From: Parus major
Lineage: Eukaryota; Chordata; Aves; Passeriformes; Paridae
NCBI RefSeq assembly: GCF_001522545.3
Contig: NC_031770.1
Location: forward strand, 89,477,194 to 89,541,193
Direction: 5' to 3'
Length of the DNA stretch: 64,000 nt
Shown: positions 46,350-56,362 of the stretch, piece by piece
Layout: each line of letters starts with the position of its first letter
Position numbering within the stretch: position 1 is the stretch's first letter
The notes under the pieces: model-generated
Database searches by the model: none
What the model was told of the DNA's origin: nothing
What the model saw: only the letters and a program-made list of their open reading frames with translations
Translations under genes and position numbers: made by a program

Positions 46350-46671
46350 CACTTTGCAACAAAAATACAGCTTTATTTAATTTCAACATTTATATTATTT
46401 CTAAAGAAAATATGCTGTGTTATATTGGACATCTCTTTAACCAGCAAGCACTTCAAGAATGGCATATCCATGTGTGTATCTCTGGGGTTAATTATGCTAG
46501 TACATAAGATCATTTCTTGAAAGAATATTTGATTGTTGTTACTGCCTTGCAATTAGCATACAGGAAGCAATTTTTTTTATGGTACTTTAAATAAGATTGG
46601 TGCTGTGGATTCCTTCCTAATATAGAAACAGGCTTCAAAATTCAGTTTTAGCTCTTGATCGTAATTTGGGG
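46350..46671 (-). other. Candidate 3' terminal exon (exon C) of an unidentified minus-strand transcript
   Basis: Minus-strand acceptor TCTTTTGCAG at 46672 is followed by a 30-codon open frame starting PNYDQELKLNFEACFYIRKE and ending in TAA. AATAAA follows at 46377-46372, and a GT-rich element (GGTTTTTTGTG) lies where a cleavage downstream element is expected. Total about 320 nt. The reading frame joins in phase to exons B and A. Function unknown. Confidence 0.45.
46372..46377 (-). promoter_or_regulatory. Poly(A) signal for candidate minus-strand transcript
   Basis: AATAAA on the minus strand, followed about 20 nt later by a GT-rich stretch. It has the arrangement of a real cleavage site. Confidence 0.5.
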
Positions 46672-48763
46672 CTGCAAAAGAAGGATTTTTGCATGAACAC
46701 AATTTGTCAAAAATACAGATCAGTAAAATGCATAACATGCACTGAGGTCACCTAATTTTCCTAATTTCTACAACCTGATGGTCTGGCTAAAAAGTAGAAT
46801 TCATACTTTCACAGGAAAAAAATTATAAAAACAAACCAACCCTAAAGATATACTCAACCACTCCTTTGTCTTACAATTGTGGGAGATGAGAGCTGGCAGA
46901 TCAGATTTATCTTGTGAGAAGCTTTCCCATCTTTGCAGCAGCCTGAGGCAAACTGCTTTTAGGATTTAAATTTTCACAGAGCTGTAATTGTTCAAATTCA
47001 AACTAAATCTCTCTCCCTGAAACTGAGACCCATTTCCTTTTCTCCTACTCATAGGAAAGGTGGGAAAGTGACTAATATCCCTTTATAATAGTCCATTATG
47101 AGGAGAAAAACTGCTGTGCCTCTACTCTGTCTTTATTTCTTCTGTATGAAGACGCTGAAGCCTTTACATCTTTTCTAAATCTGCCATTTGTTTCCCACAT
47201 TCTATGCAACTGATTTTGTAGTAATAGTGGGAAAAGAGAAGTAATTATCCTCATCATATTATAGGCATTCTTTTCAACATCTCCCTGAAAGCATCACCTC
47301 TTTTACTCAGACTCAGTTTTCCCTCCCCTATAATCCTCAGGTTCTCACCTGCAGTATTATTGTCATTCTTTTTCTGCCCATACCCTTCATATTTCTTTGT
47401 ATTTTTCTTCAATCAATTGTATCATGTTTATTTCAAGCCATTCCTGTAATGTAAGTGAACTTTTTTGAATTAAACTTCTGGCTTCCATGCTGCTTGCAAG
47501 TCCTCCCAAGTGGGCATTACCTGTAAATTGGGTAAGCCTATTGTACATGTCATTGAGAAAGTAATCAATGGCAAAGTTTTATAGTGTTAGAGCTAGAGGA
47601 CAGCATTCTCGAAGTCTGTGAGATGTTCTCCCACTTAGGCAGCAAATAACTCTTCTCAGAGTCCTGCTTTCCAATCAACTACCTATCTACCTTATGTGAA
47701 TTTAATTTAGTCCATATCTGTTTTGCTTGCTTGGGGATGTCATGTGAGACTGCACTGAAGATACACTGCATAAAACACATCCTTTTATCTGCTTTGCTGT
47801 CACAGAAGGAAATGAGATCAACTTGATAGGATTTGTTTCTGATGTGTCCCTGTGCAAATAATCTTATCTTCTTACCATTCTCTAGATGCCCACAAATGTG
47901 TTTTTAATACTTTGTTCCAGTGTCTTGCAAATGCTGTTAGGACTGAATTTTCTGTAATTCTTTAGATTTTCCTTTCATCTTTTGCTTAGATAGAACATTG
48001 TGTTTACCTTTCTCCAGTTTTCTGGGAACTTACTCATCCTGCTAATCACTAGTGTTTGAGAAATTGCTTATTTAAAGTATTTTAAGGGTAAATTTCATTA
48101 AGCTGTTCCATCCTGAATACTCCAATTTACCTCAGTATTCATTCAGGTGTTACTTTCCATTTCTCTCCATGATCCTACTCTCAAATTCTTAGTAATAACT
48201 GAAATAAACTTTGAGTCATAATTAATTTTTTTTTTGTGAAGACTGAAACAAGGAAAGAGGAAAAAAAGACATTGAACTTTTCAGCTTTTCCAGTATCACC
48301 TATTTGCTGACCTCTCTTGCTAAGTACTACATTAAATCAGCTCTCAAGCGTAGCACATTATTTGCAATGTGGTATTCTTTAACTCTAGCAAACCATTCAT
48401 TTAATGGCAGTATGTGCTTATGTGTTCAAATATAAAAAATCCATCTATTTCCCTGACATCCTTTCATGTCTAATTCCAGAGTATACCTCAATTTTTTCCA
48501 ACCATTTGATTGCATCCCATTTAAAATTAATTCTATTGTGACTTTATTCTGTCCTGCTAAGAATTGGAATTATTCTGCATTTGTAATTACTCATAGAAAA
48601 TCATTCACCAAATATAGCCATCTTATTATCCAAGCACTAAATTGTGTACCTAAAGCATCCTATCATCTTTTCAAATAAAATGTTAAAAATTCAATAGACA
48701 CCAAAGTAGTTACATATTCAAGTTGTGACTGTAATCAAATTTTAAAAAAAAAAAAATACTCAC
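46672..48763. other. Gap between candidate exons B and C
   Basis: Contains an old, antisense LINE ORF fragment (47600-48330). Otherwise AT-rich without features. Confidence 0.5.
47600..48330 (-). mobile_element. Ancient CR1-like LINE ORF2 fragment, antisense
   Basis: The plus-strand text follows the reverse complement of the CR1/L3 reverse-transcriptase region: GTCATGTGAGACTGCACTGA, then CTGATGTGTCCCTGTGCAAA, TTTTCTGTAATTCTTTAGAT, CCAGTTTTCTGGGAACTTAC. Heavily diverged with no open frame, so probably an old amniote insertion. Confidence 0.55.
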
Positions 48764-48798
48764 CATCATATCTAAACAGAACCTCTTTCATTTGAAAC
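48764..48798 (-). other. Candidate internal exon B of the unidentified minus-strand transcript
   Basis: 35 nt with acceptor TTTTCTATAG and donor GATG|GTGAGT. Only one frame is open, and it reads FQMKEVLFRYD with split codons that join exon A (AG|G, Arg) and exon C (G|CC, Ala). Confidence 0.4.
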
Positions 48799-49269
48799 CT
48801 ATAGAAAAATGAAAATAAAAAGTGAAAACAAAGTGAAGAGGAGAATAAAAACTGCAATATATTATGCAGGGACAGCTGTAAAAACTGGTGGAAAACTTCA
48901 TATAGCACTTGTCTTTTTTTTTTTTTAATCAGTGGTTTGCTGCACTCTTGATTTACAACTCTGTTTACTGAACCAGGAACGATTTTTCATGCATTGACAT
49001 TCTTGAGGAATTCTTCTGCACACAGCAAATTTCAACAAACATCACCTTGACTAACTGCACGTCAGAGGACATTTCAGATTCACATTGGTTTTCTACTATC
49101 CACTTCTTTTTTGAACCTTATGCTGGGAGGACAGAGCATGTGGCTACCCTTGCATTCACATGGCATAGGTGTTGCTTGTTTCCCCCTCAGCAAGGACTTT
49201 GCCAGTCTCCTATAATAGCCTGGCACCCAGATCAAGGAGTAGAACAGACCAGGGTAGACCAATAACTGT

Positions 49270-50110
49270 CTGGGACACTGTTCTAAAAAGAAAGTATTCA
49301 ACAGTTCAAAATCTCAGTTCCAGGTGGTATTTCAGAGGATGATAGGGTGATGTCTCTACCAGAGATCTGAAGAGCCTATATGTCCAGAAAGTCTATGGAT
49401 GTTCCTAATTTGGATGGCGAGAGAGACTGATATGCCAAAGGTATGATTCCCATTCTGGAAGACTTTGCCAGACTGGAGGAATGGGCTAGCAGAATATTTG
49501 TGAGCAAAGGCAAATACAAAATCCTGCATGGGGCAGGGGACAAGGAGGGATGGAGGAAGTGAATAAGCTACATAAAGGCACAGGACAGTGATGGACAGAC
49601 TGACTGACTGACTGACTGCCGAGAGGGACATGAGGTCTAGCTGATACCACACTGAATGTGCTTCAGTCCAGCCTTCACTTCCAGAAAATGCTGAAGGATA
49701 ACCTCATACACAGTTGCATTGATTAGAGCACAGCCAGCAGCCTAAAATAAGTTATTCCCCTCTGCTGGGCAGTAGCGAGGCTGCATCTGGAACACAGTTT
49801 CCATTTTTGAGCCCTCACAATAGTTTTTTGCTTTGCCAAGCAAGCAGAAAAAAACAATGGGCAACTGTTAGGCTGGTTACAAGTGTTTATTGATTTCTGG
49901 GAAAGATGTGTGGCAGATGAGGGGTGGCTACAGATAGCACTTGCTTAAGAGTACACTAAGGGATATCTAATTTCCTTTTCCAGCCATTTAAGAAAGGTTT
50001 AATGACAGCTCAGATTTGCATGGGGAAAGAAAACAAGGCAGCAAATGGGAAAGTTTTCATTAGCCATAAGGAAAAATATTTCATATCATAAGAGTGGTCA
50101 AACACTATAG
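49270..50110 (+). mobile_element. Diverged CR1 LINE fragment, sense orientation
   Basis: Contains the CR1 landmarks CAGTAGCGAGGCTGCATCTG, GAACACAGTTTCCATTTTTG, GAGCCCTCACAATA and, further on, GTGGCAGATGAGGGGTGGCT. Boundaries are approximate because the 5' part is heavily diverged. Confidence 0.6.
49598..49618. repeat. (GACT)n microsatellite
   Basis: Five GACT units inside the CR1 copy. Confidence 0.9.
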
Positions 50111-51917
50111 CTAATTTTAATCTGATTTTCTTATTCTAGTTACTTATGTATTACTTAAGTATTGAATAATTAAAAAAAACCTTCTTTAGCCTACATCTAT
50201 GTTCTGACTAGCTATTAACGGCAAGTTCTTTTCCTCTAAAACTATTTTTCAGAACCCCTGTCATTCTTTGAAGGGGACCAATAACAACAGGTGTTTCCTA
50301 ATGCCAGATTCAAATTGCGGTTTGAATCACACACTGATATTTCAGACTTTATCATTCCTATATTACTACCCTTTCAGACTTTTAAATATAAATTTATAAA
50401 ACTAATATATTTATGGTAATTATTTTTATGCAATCACCCTAGAAATAAAATTCTATAAATGCATATAATACTTTTCCTTCTTATAGCATGGCAATCTAAT
50501 ATGGCCTTTCAAGTCAGTAGACTATAACTGAAAGTTTTTACTTCAAACAAGATATAATTGAAGCTGACTACACTATTGCCCAAATAACTGTTGCAATATA
50601 AATTTCCTGTTGAACACATAAAATCCTAAAGAAAAAAGAATTAAAGCATTGTTCAGGTATAAAGTAACTAGAAAGCTTTTCTGATGATATTTAAAGATTC
50701 TATTTGAGAATTTAGAAGTGTGCATTGTTTGGACCTGTGTTTCTACTTACAAGTATCAGAAGGCAACAGTTTACTGTTTCAGTTATCCTTCCAATTTAGA
50801 GGTTAAAGAATCTGTAACAGCTAATACCTGAAAATCTTACTCCTTTAGCAAAAGCAGTAATTATTCCTACTTTTAATGTTCATTTTCAGGGTCATTAAAT
50901 CAACTGCAATAAGTCTATGGAGAGAGCTTAGCATTGCAGTCCTTGGCATGGTCAAAATAAACTAAGTGCAGTGAGACCACTACTCCAGAGAGGAGCGGGC
51001 AGCAATGTTCTGCCATACCAGTCTACACCAGTCTACAAGCCTGCAAACTTGAACAGGATTGAAAGCAAAACGTGAATGCTACATCCATGATGAAGAGCCC
51101 ATGTTTCTGTCTCCTAGGAAAGCACAAGGAGCAACACTGTATTTTTCCCCAACACATCTGGAAAGATCTACCCCAGTGCCAAATGGAAAAAGTAGGTGAT
51201 TGCATAAAGCTGAACTTTGAGTGGGAGTGCTACCAGTAGAGTTCACTCTACTTTCATTACATATCTATCACATCCCAGTCCTTGCTTTGACAAGCTGTAA
51301 TCTTTTTTACAAGATGAAAATGTATTGAGCAGTATGCAAGAGCTGAATCATTACAGAATAATTCAGGGTCAAGTGAGGAGGGTGTTTAACTGGAAGAAAA
51401 TCACTTTGCTGTGATAATGCCATTTAGTTTGGAGCTTTTGTTTTAAGTAAAACCCTTTACATAAATTCTTTAGTACAAGAAAGTACACTTTCATAAAATA
51501 GGTACATTTTCCTCTTATATGTAGAATCTATCAATGATTAATACTATTGTTGACTTCTGAGCAGGAACACTCCTTAAGTAAATAAAGACTAAGAGAAATG
51601 TATAACAGAACTTTGGACCTTATTGACATTTTCATAGAATTTTAAATTTCAAGAACTTTTGTTACTTTGCACAAAAGACAGTCATTAAAATCCTGTCACC
51701 ACTGAAGTCAACAGAATCACCTTTCTCTCGTGGGGTCTTTTTATGAAAGTTGACTTTAGAAATGCTATTGATTTCTCAAGTAAATATTGCAGATCTTTCA
51801 TGAACAACCAACAGATAAAACTGAGTAATTACTCAACTGCAGCAAAAGATTACACACACCTGAAGTAATTGTATTGGTAACTGTAATAAGTCATTTATTA
51901 GTAATTGTAATTGTAGA

Positions 51918-51998
51918 CTTGGTTTTTTGTAAATCATAGATGAATAAGGGTTATGAGGAAATACAAAAGCATACAATTACAATTTACAAAAAACCAAG
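51918..51998. repeat. Inverted repeat with 17-bp perfect arms
   Basis: CTTGGTTTTTTGTAAAT at 51918-51934 and its exact reverse complement at 51982-51998, separated by 47 bp. Flanking AATTGTAATTGT/ACAATTACAATT sequences extend the symmetry imperfectly. Could be the relic of a small hairpin element. Confidence 0.7.
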
Positions 51999-52951
51999 AC
52001 CCTGCTCACAATGGTTTTTTTTCAGATTATACATGTACATATGCCCCATGTTCTCTCTAAAGGTTCTGACTCAGTAAAATTCTGAGGCTGACTATAAGAC
52101 CATTCGCACAACATAGCCTGGGCAAACATAGCTTTACTTGAAAGGAAGACAGAAGGTATCAGAAATTATTGGCATATTCATTGGTTATGTTTCAAAGAGT
52201 ATGCTTCAGACCTCCTCCATTTTAAATGCACTGGTCATAGAGGAGGCTTTCACAAGGAAGAGAATATCACTTATTTATTTTCTTACTTTCACAGGGAAGT
52301 CATAGGTCTTACTTGGTATATGCCATAAGACAATGTTGCTAAAATTACACAAATGCTATTCTTCTGAATACAAAGGTACCTCCATTTTGTTGGTTTTTTT
52401 GTTTGTTGGGTTTTTAATTAATATTTCCAGTGAATACTTTGCTTTGAGGACAAAAATACAAATTACTAAGGGGAAACTAGCAGCACATTTCCCTTATTTT
52501 CTCTCTCACTCCTACCTAGAGGTGTTTACATTTCTGTATCTACCCATCTATTTGGGTTCTTTTGGACTGCACAAATCATACTTACTTTCTTATTCTGGAG
52601 GAACATTGCAGGAGAAGTTAAGTATAAGCCTATATATAATTTTAGATAAAGAGGGCAGATAATAATTTAGATAATATAGGAGAGGGATCCAAGGGTCTTA
52701 TGCTAGCAGGAAGAATAATATTGGGCTTATGACTTGGCAGATTTTTCCTAATCAGTTCATCATCCAAACAGAATTCACTGATAAAAAAAAAGACATATTA
52801 AATTAGGTAGGGATTTGTGGGTTATGAAACTCATAAGGTGTAAATTCAGTATAAACTGTTCTTAGAGTCAAGATAGGTTCCCAAATAAAAAGGAACAATG
52901 CAGGTGCCTGAAAGATTATTGTGATTTTAAAAATCATCAACCAAGACATAC

Positions 52952-53000
52952 CTTGCTTTTTTTAATGCACTGGAAAACGAAAGCATTATAACATACAATT
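52952..53000 (-). other. Candidate exon A of the unidentified minus-strand transcript
   Basis: 49 nt with a very good acceptor (GTGGTTGGGTTTTCAG) and donor CAAG|GTATGT. Two frames are open. One reads LYVIMLSFSSALKKA and joins exon B in phase. If instead it were spliced directly to the MLIP-like exon at 56306-56362 (phase 0), it would stop after four codons. Confidence 0.4.
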
Positions 53001-54482
53001 CTGAAAACCCAACCACATAAAAGAGAAAATGGTGAAAATGTGTTTGTTTTTCAGAGACAGCTCAACAACAACTTATCTCCAAGAAGGCACTACCCTCAGG
53101 TCAGCTAAGAAGACTGTCCCAAATAACTTGAACTGCTCCTAGTTCTGTGTTGCTATCCTGTCTGTCTCCAAGACAGCATTAATGTAGATCTCCTGGGTAT
53201 CAGTGCTGTATACTTCCATTTCCAACAGTAGATCTCAAGGGAAGCAGATGCCTTTGTTCAGTCCTTCTTGACAGAGAATGAGAAAAGGGGGTCATCCCTA
53301 GATGCATTTGTGTCTTCTCTGCCACCCATTAAACATGCAAAGAGACTGCTCAGCCTTCACAAGGCCAGCATGGTGTGCCCAGGTCACCTCCTCCTGCTAA
53401 AAATGAGATTAAAAATTGGGGAGAATATTAGATCATTTGATCTGTACAAGTGAGTTGAACAGTACTATGAAAAATGTTTTCTTTGATTTGTAATAGAGAA
53501 AATAGCAAATGTGTCATCTCTTGATGCTACTTCCCAAGCAGCTTGTGGTGACCCTGACACAATTCTTCCTGATCTTTCTATATGGACTGGAGTCCACCTG
53601 CATAGTCATAGTTTCAAAACTAGTGACAGGCCCCAGGGAACCAGCACAAATAGTTAGCTTGCTCAGCTGTACAAAATGGTACCTGGCACATTTTTTCCCA
53701 ACTTTAAAGCAAGTTGTTTATCTCTAGAAAATGGTATAGGTCATCCAATAAGATATTAATCAAAGGAAATACGAAGTTTACTGATAACAGCACTTATAAA
53801 TATTCTTCATTCCCATTGATTGTCTTTGATCCTTATAAATGTAACCACAGTTTCATCAGATACAGCTGTTCCATAGGTCACAGTCCAAATTCTCCCATTG
53901 TTGTAGTACATGTAAGCTTTTCTAAAAATGTAGATAGAAATGCTGTTCAAAGTGCTTTAAAATATAAGGGAACTTTTAGAAGACAGTTCTAATATATTTT
54001 ACCTGCCTTAGAACAGACCAAGTTGGCCTCTAACCACAGGAATTTTGCACTTTTTTTGTGTCTGACTTTACTATGTCAGTATAAGATCCTTTACTTTCTG
54101 AACTGATCTTAATAATGCATTAATTAACTTATGGGTCTAGTTTCTTAGAGAATTCTCTTTGAAAATATCTGGTTTTCCATTAGATTTGAAAAATTCTTCT
54201 TCAATGAGCAAATTCTAAAGCAGAAGGATGAGAGACAAGGATCTAGCTGTTTGCTTCCCTCTGTTTTCAAATACATGAAAATCATCTGCATCATCAAGAG
54301 GCTGCAAACACACACACACACAAATACACATATACACATATATGTGTATATATACACATTTTAGAGTTCCTGGTGTACTGCAAATCTGCTTAATCTCAAA
54401 AACAAATTTATCCTCAGAACTATATAGTCTCACTCACTGCCTTCTAATGATATACCATTACTTCAAGAGTATTTCTGAAACT
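53001..54482. other. Possible MLIP 3' UTR or intergenic DNA
   Basis: If the last MLIP codon is at 54488, the 3' UTR would start here. No nearby AATAAA was found on the minus strand until about 52275. Contains a CA/TG compound microsatellite at 54306-54359. Confidence 0.35.
54306..54359. repeat. (CA)n / (TG)n-TATA compound microsatellite
   Basis: About 17 bp of CA followed by ACACATATACAC/TGTGTATA variants with palindromic character. Confidence 0.9.
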
Positions 54483-54488
54483 TTACAG
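54483..54488 (-). CDS. MLIP: Possible terminal codon and stop of MLIP (start of last exon)
   Basis: A strong minus-strand acceptor, TTTTTTTCCTTTTCAG, is followed at once by CTG TAA. The preceding MLIP-like exon ends in phase 0 after SKE. The human protein, as I recall it, ends SKEQ, so a final exon with one codon plus stop is expected. Supported by splice site and phase only. Confidence 0.4.
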   Translation of the reverse strand: M

Positions 54489-55618
54489 CTGAAAAGGAAA
54501 AAAACATCCTATCTGAGAAGATCTGAAAGGTATTCTTGGTCCAACTTCACTTTGTGAGGACATTTTGGGTCTTTCTTTGAATAGCTCCATAGCAGACACT
54601 GTAACACCTGCTTTTGAGAGAATCAAGAATTGGCTCCTGGGAGGCAGAGGAAAGGGGATTGATGGTGTGGAAACAAGTAGAAATGTCAAAGGCAAGGAAC
54701 AAAGGCAGAGATTTGGAGGGCTGTGAAGGAGATTCAAACAAAAAGAGATATGAAATAGCTCCAAGTCCCTGACACCCTGTGCAGAGAGGCCAGGGATGCA
54801 CATGTGAATAACAGGATACGGTCATGCCTATATACTCCTGCTGCAGAACCGCAGACTCTTGATCCACCCAACAAGTGAGAGATCAACCTCTTCCCATTCT
54901 TATCCTTTTTACCCTCCCTCCCCCCCTTTTTTTTTCAGTGGAAACTGAGATAAATTGTGAGGATATATTAATATGTTGTCAACAAACTCAGAATTTAGGC
55001 AAATCCTCCACTTCCAAACTGTGAAGGGCTTGATCCCAAAACTCACACAATATTTTTCAAAAATAAAAGGAAGTTACTCATTTAGTAGAAATGATTAGCA
55101 AACATCCATTTCATTTATTTATCATGTTGCTGCTTTCTGACAAACTAGAATCTAATTTCAAAATAATAAATTAAAAATAGATGTTTTATAAATATGTAAT
55201 TATCATTCCTATCTGTATTTTTACATTAATTTAAAAACTAGTTAAATAATTGAGAAAATGCACCTGGTAAAAGAGGTCTCAGTAGTAAAAAAAACATTCT
55301 TATGTCATAAAAATTCTCATACTGCTATTATTGGTACAAAGTTATGCCTTCATAGGTGAATTTCTAAAATAATATTAAAAATGTCCTGTTATGAGCTATG
55401 TCCTGTTACATTCCAAAGACAGAGTAGAAAGTGTGATAGTTAATTGAATTAAATATCTTTAGTTCAACATTGAGGCTATAATTCATCTTCATACTCATGA
55501 TCTTGTTGGAAAAATGGACTTGCCAGTTCCAGATGAACCTTTTTCATTTTCTCTGTCTCAAGAGAAAATTGATAATGACTTATAGATTGCTTCTGCTCTC
55601 ACTGAATGAATTGTCTAG

Positions 55619-55773
55619 GGTGGTAACCACTATGGTCCTAGAGTTTAGACATATAAATATAGTAGGGAATTGGCCACTGAATTTAGTCTCTTATACACAT
55701 CTAGAGGTGGTAACCACTATGGTCCTAGAGTTTAGACATATAAATATAGTAGGGAATTGGCCACTGAATTTAG
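55619..55773. repeat. Perfect 68-bp tandem duplication with Tn5 mosaic-end-like spacer
   Basis: Bases 55619-55686 and 55706-55773 are identical (starting GGTGGTAACCACTATGGTCC). The spacer plus one flanking base, 55686-55705, reads GTCTCTTATACACATCTAGA. The first 17 bases equal 17 of the 19 bases of the Tn5 mosaic end, and the last three fit the mate-pair junction form. Probably an assembly artifact rather than biology. Confidence 0.85.
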
Positions 55774-56305
55774 ACTTCAAGAAAATTTTTAACCTTCTTC
55801 AAAGTCAAAAAAAACTGGCACTGAATTTTGATACAGGGCAAACGTGAATTACGTTTTATGTTTTCTTGTCTGTCTTATATTAAATTCTCAATAACAAATT
55901 ATCCTAAGTGCATCTGGTAGCTGTTGTAGTACCTGGCATTTAAAACAGAAGTTATATCAGTGAGAATTGTGGAATGTGTTATCTAAATATGGCTGCATAA
56001 TTTAACAAACATCATAATTTAATCATTCTCACTTGCTAACATCCCAACAGCATACATCAGGAACCTAAAGCATAAATGTTACTGTTATTTCAAATTCACA
56101 TAAGCAACACAGCTGGCAAAACAGATCTGGGTTTTTTTCTTCATTGATAATTAAGAACAATTAATGTTTATGTAGTCTCTGCACTGGGAAAAAAGCAGGT
56201 TTGGAAGCTCAGCACATTTTAACTGATCGACCTTACATGAGCTGTGCAAATAAAAGATAAAGCTAGCATGCAAATGCTTAAACCCATTAAATGTCAACTG
56301 ATTAC

Positions 56306-56362
56306 CTCCTTGGAGATGAGCATCTCATTTTCTGGAATAGGCACCATGGATAGACTGGGCTG
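56306..56362 (-). CDS. MLIP: MLIP penultimate exon (C-terminal motif)
   Basis: 57 nt with acceptor GTCTTGGCTTAG and donor AAGGAG|GTAATC. It encodes QPSLSMVPIPENEMLISKE. The C-terminal end of muscular LMNA-interacting protein, as I recall it from mammals, has MVAIPEHEALDSKE at the same place: 11 of 19 positions identical, no gaps, same exon end phase. MLIP lies directly upstream of TINAG in the same orientation in mammals, which supports the call. Earlier MLIP exons were not found and may lie beyond 64 kb or be too diverged to see. An alternative AG three bases downstream would drop the first Gln. Confidence 0.65.

Larger units (their letters stand above)
48799..52951. other. Gap between candidate exons A and B
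   Basis: Holds a CR1 copy (49270-50110), a short (GACT)n array and an inverted repeat at 51918-51998. No coding exon recognised. Confidence 0.5.

Noticed and set aside
54004..54032. Possible 27-nt minus-strand exon before GTAAAA
   Set aside because: The pyrimidine tract is weak, the donor poor, and the frame does not join exon A or the MLIP exon convincingly.
54483..54867. Overlapping 106-residue minus-strand frames
   Set aside because: Low-complexity Leu/Ser/Pro-rich translations of pyrimidine-rich DNA without motifs; the only supported use of the segment is the acceptor at its end.
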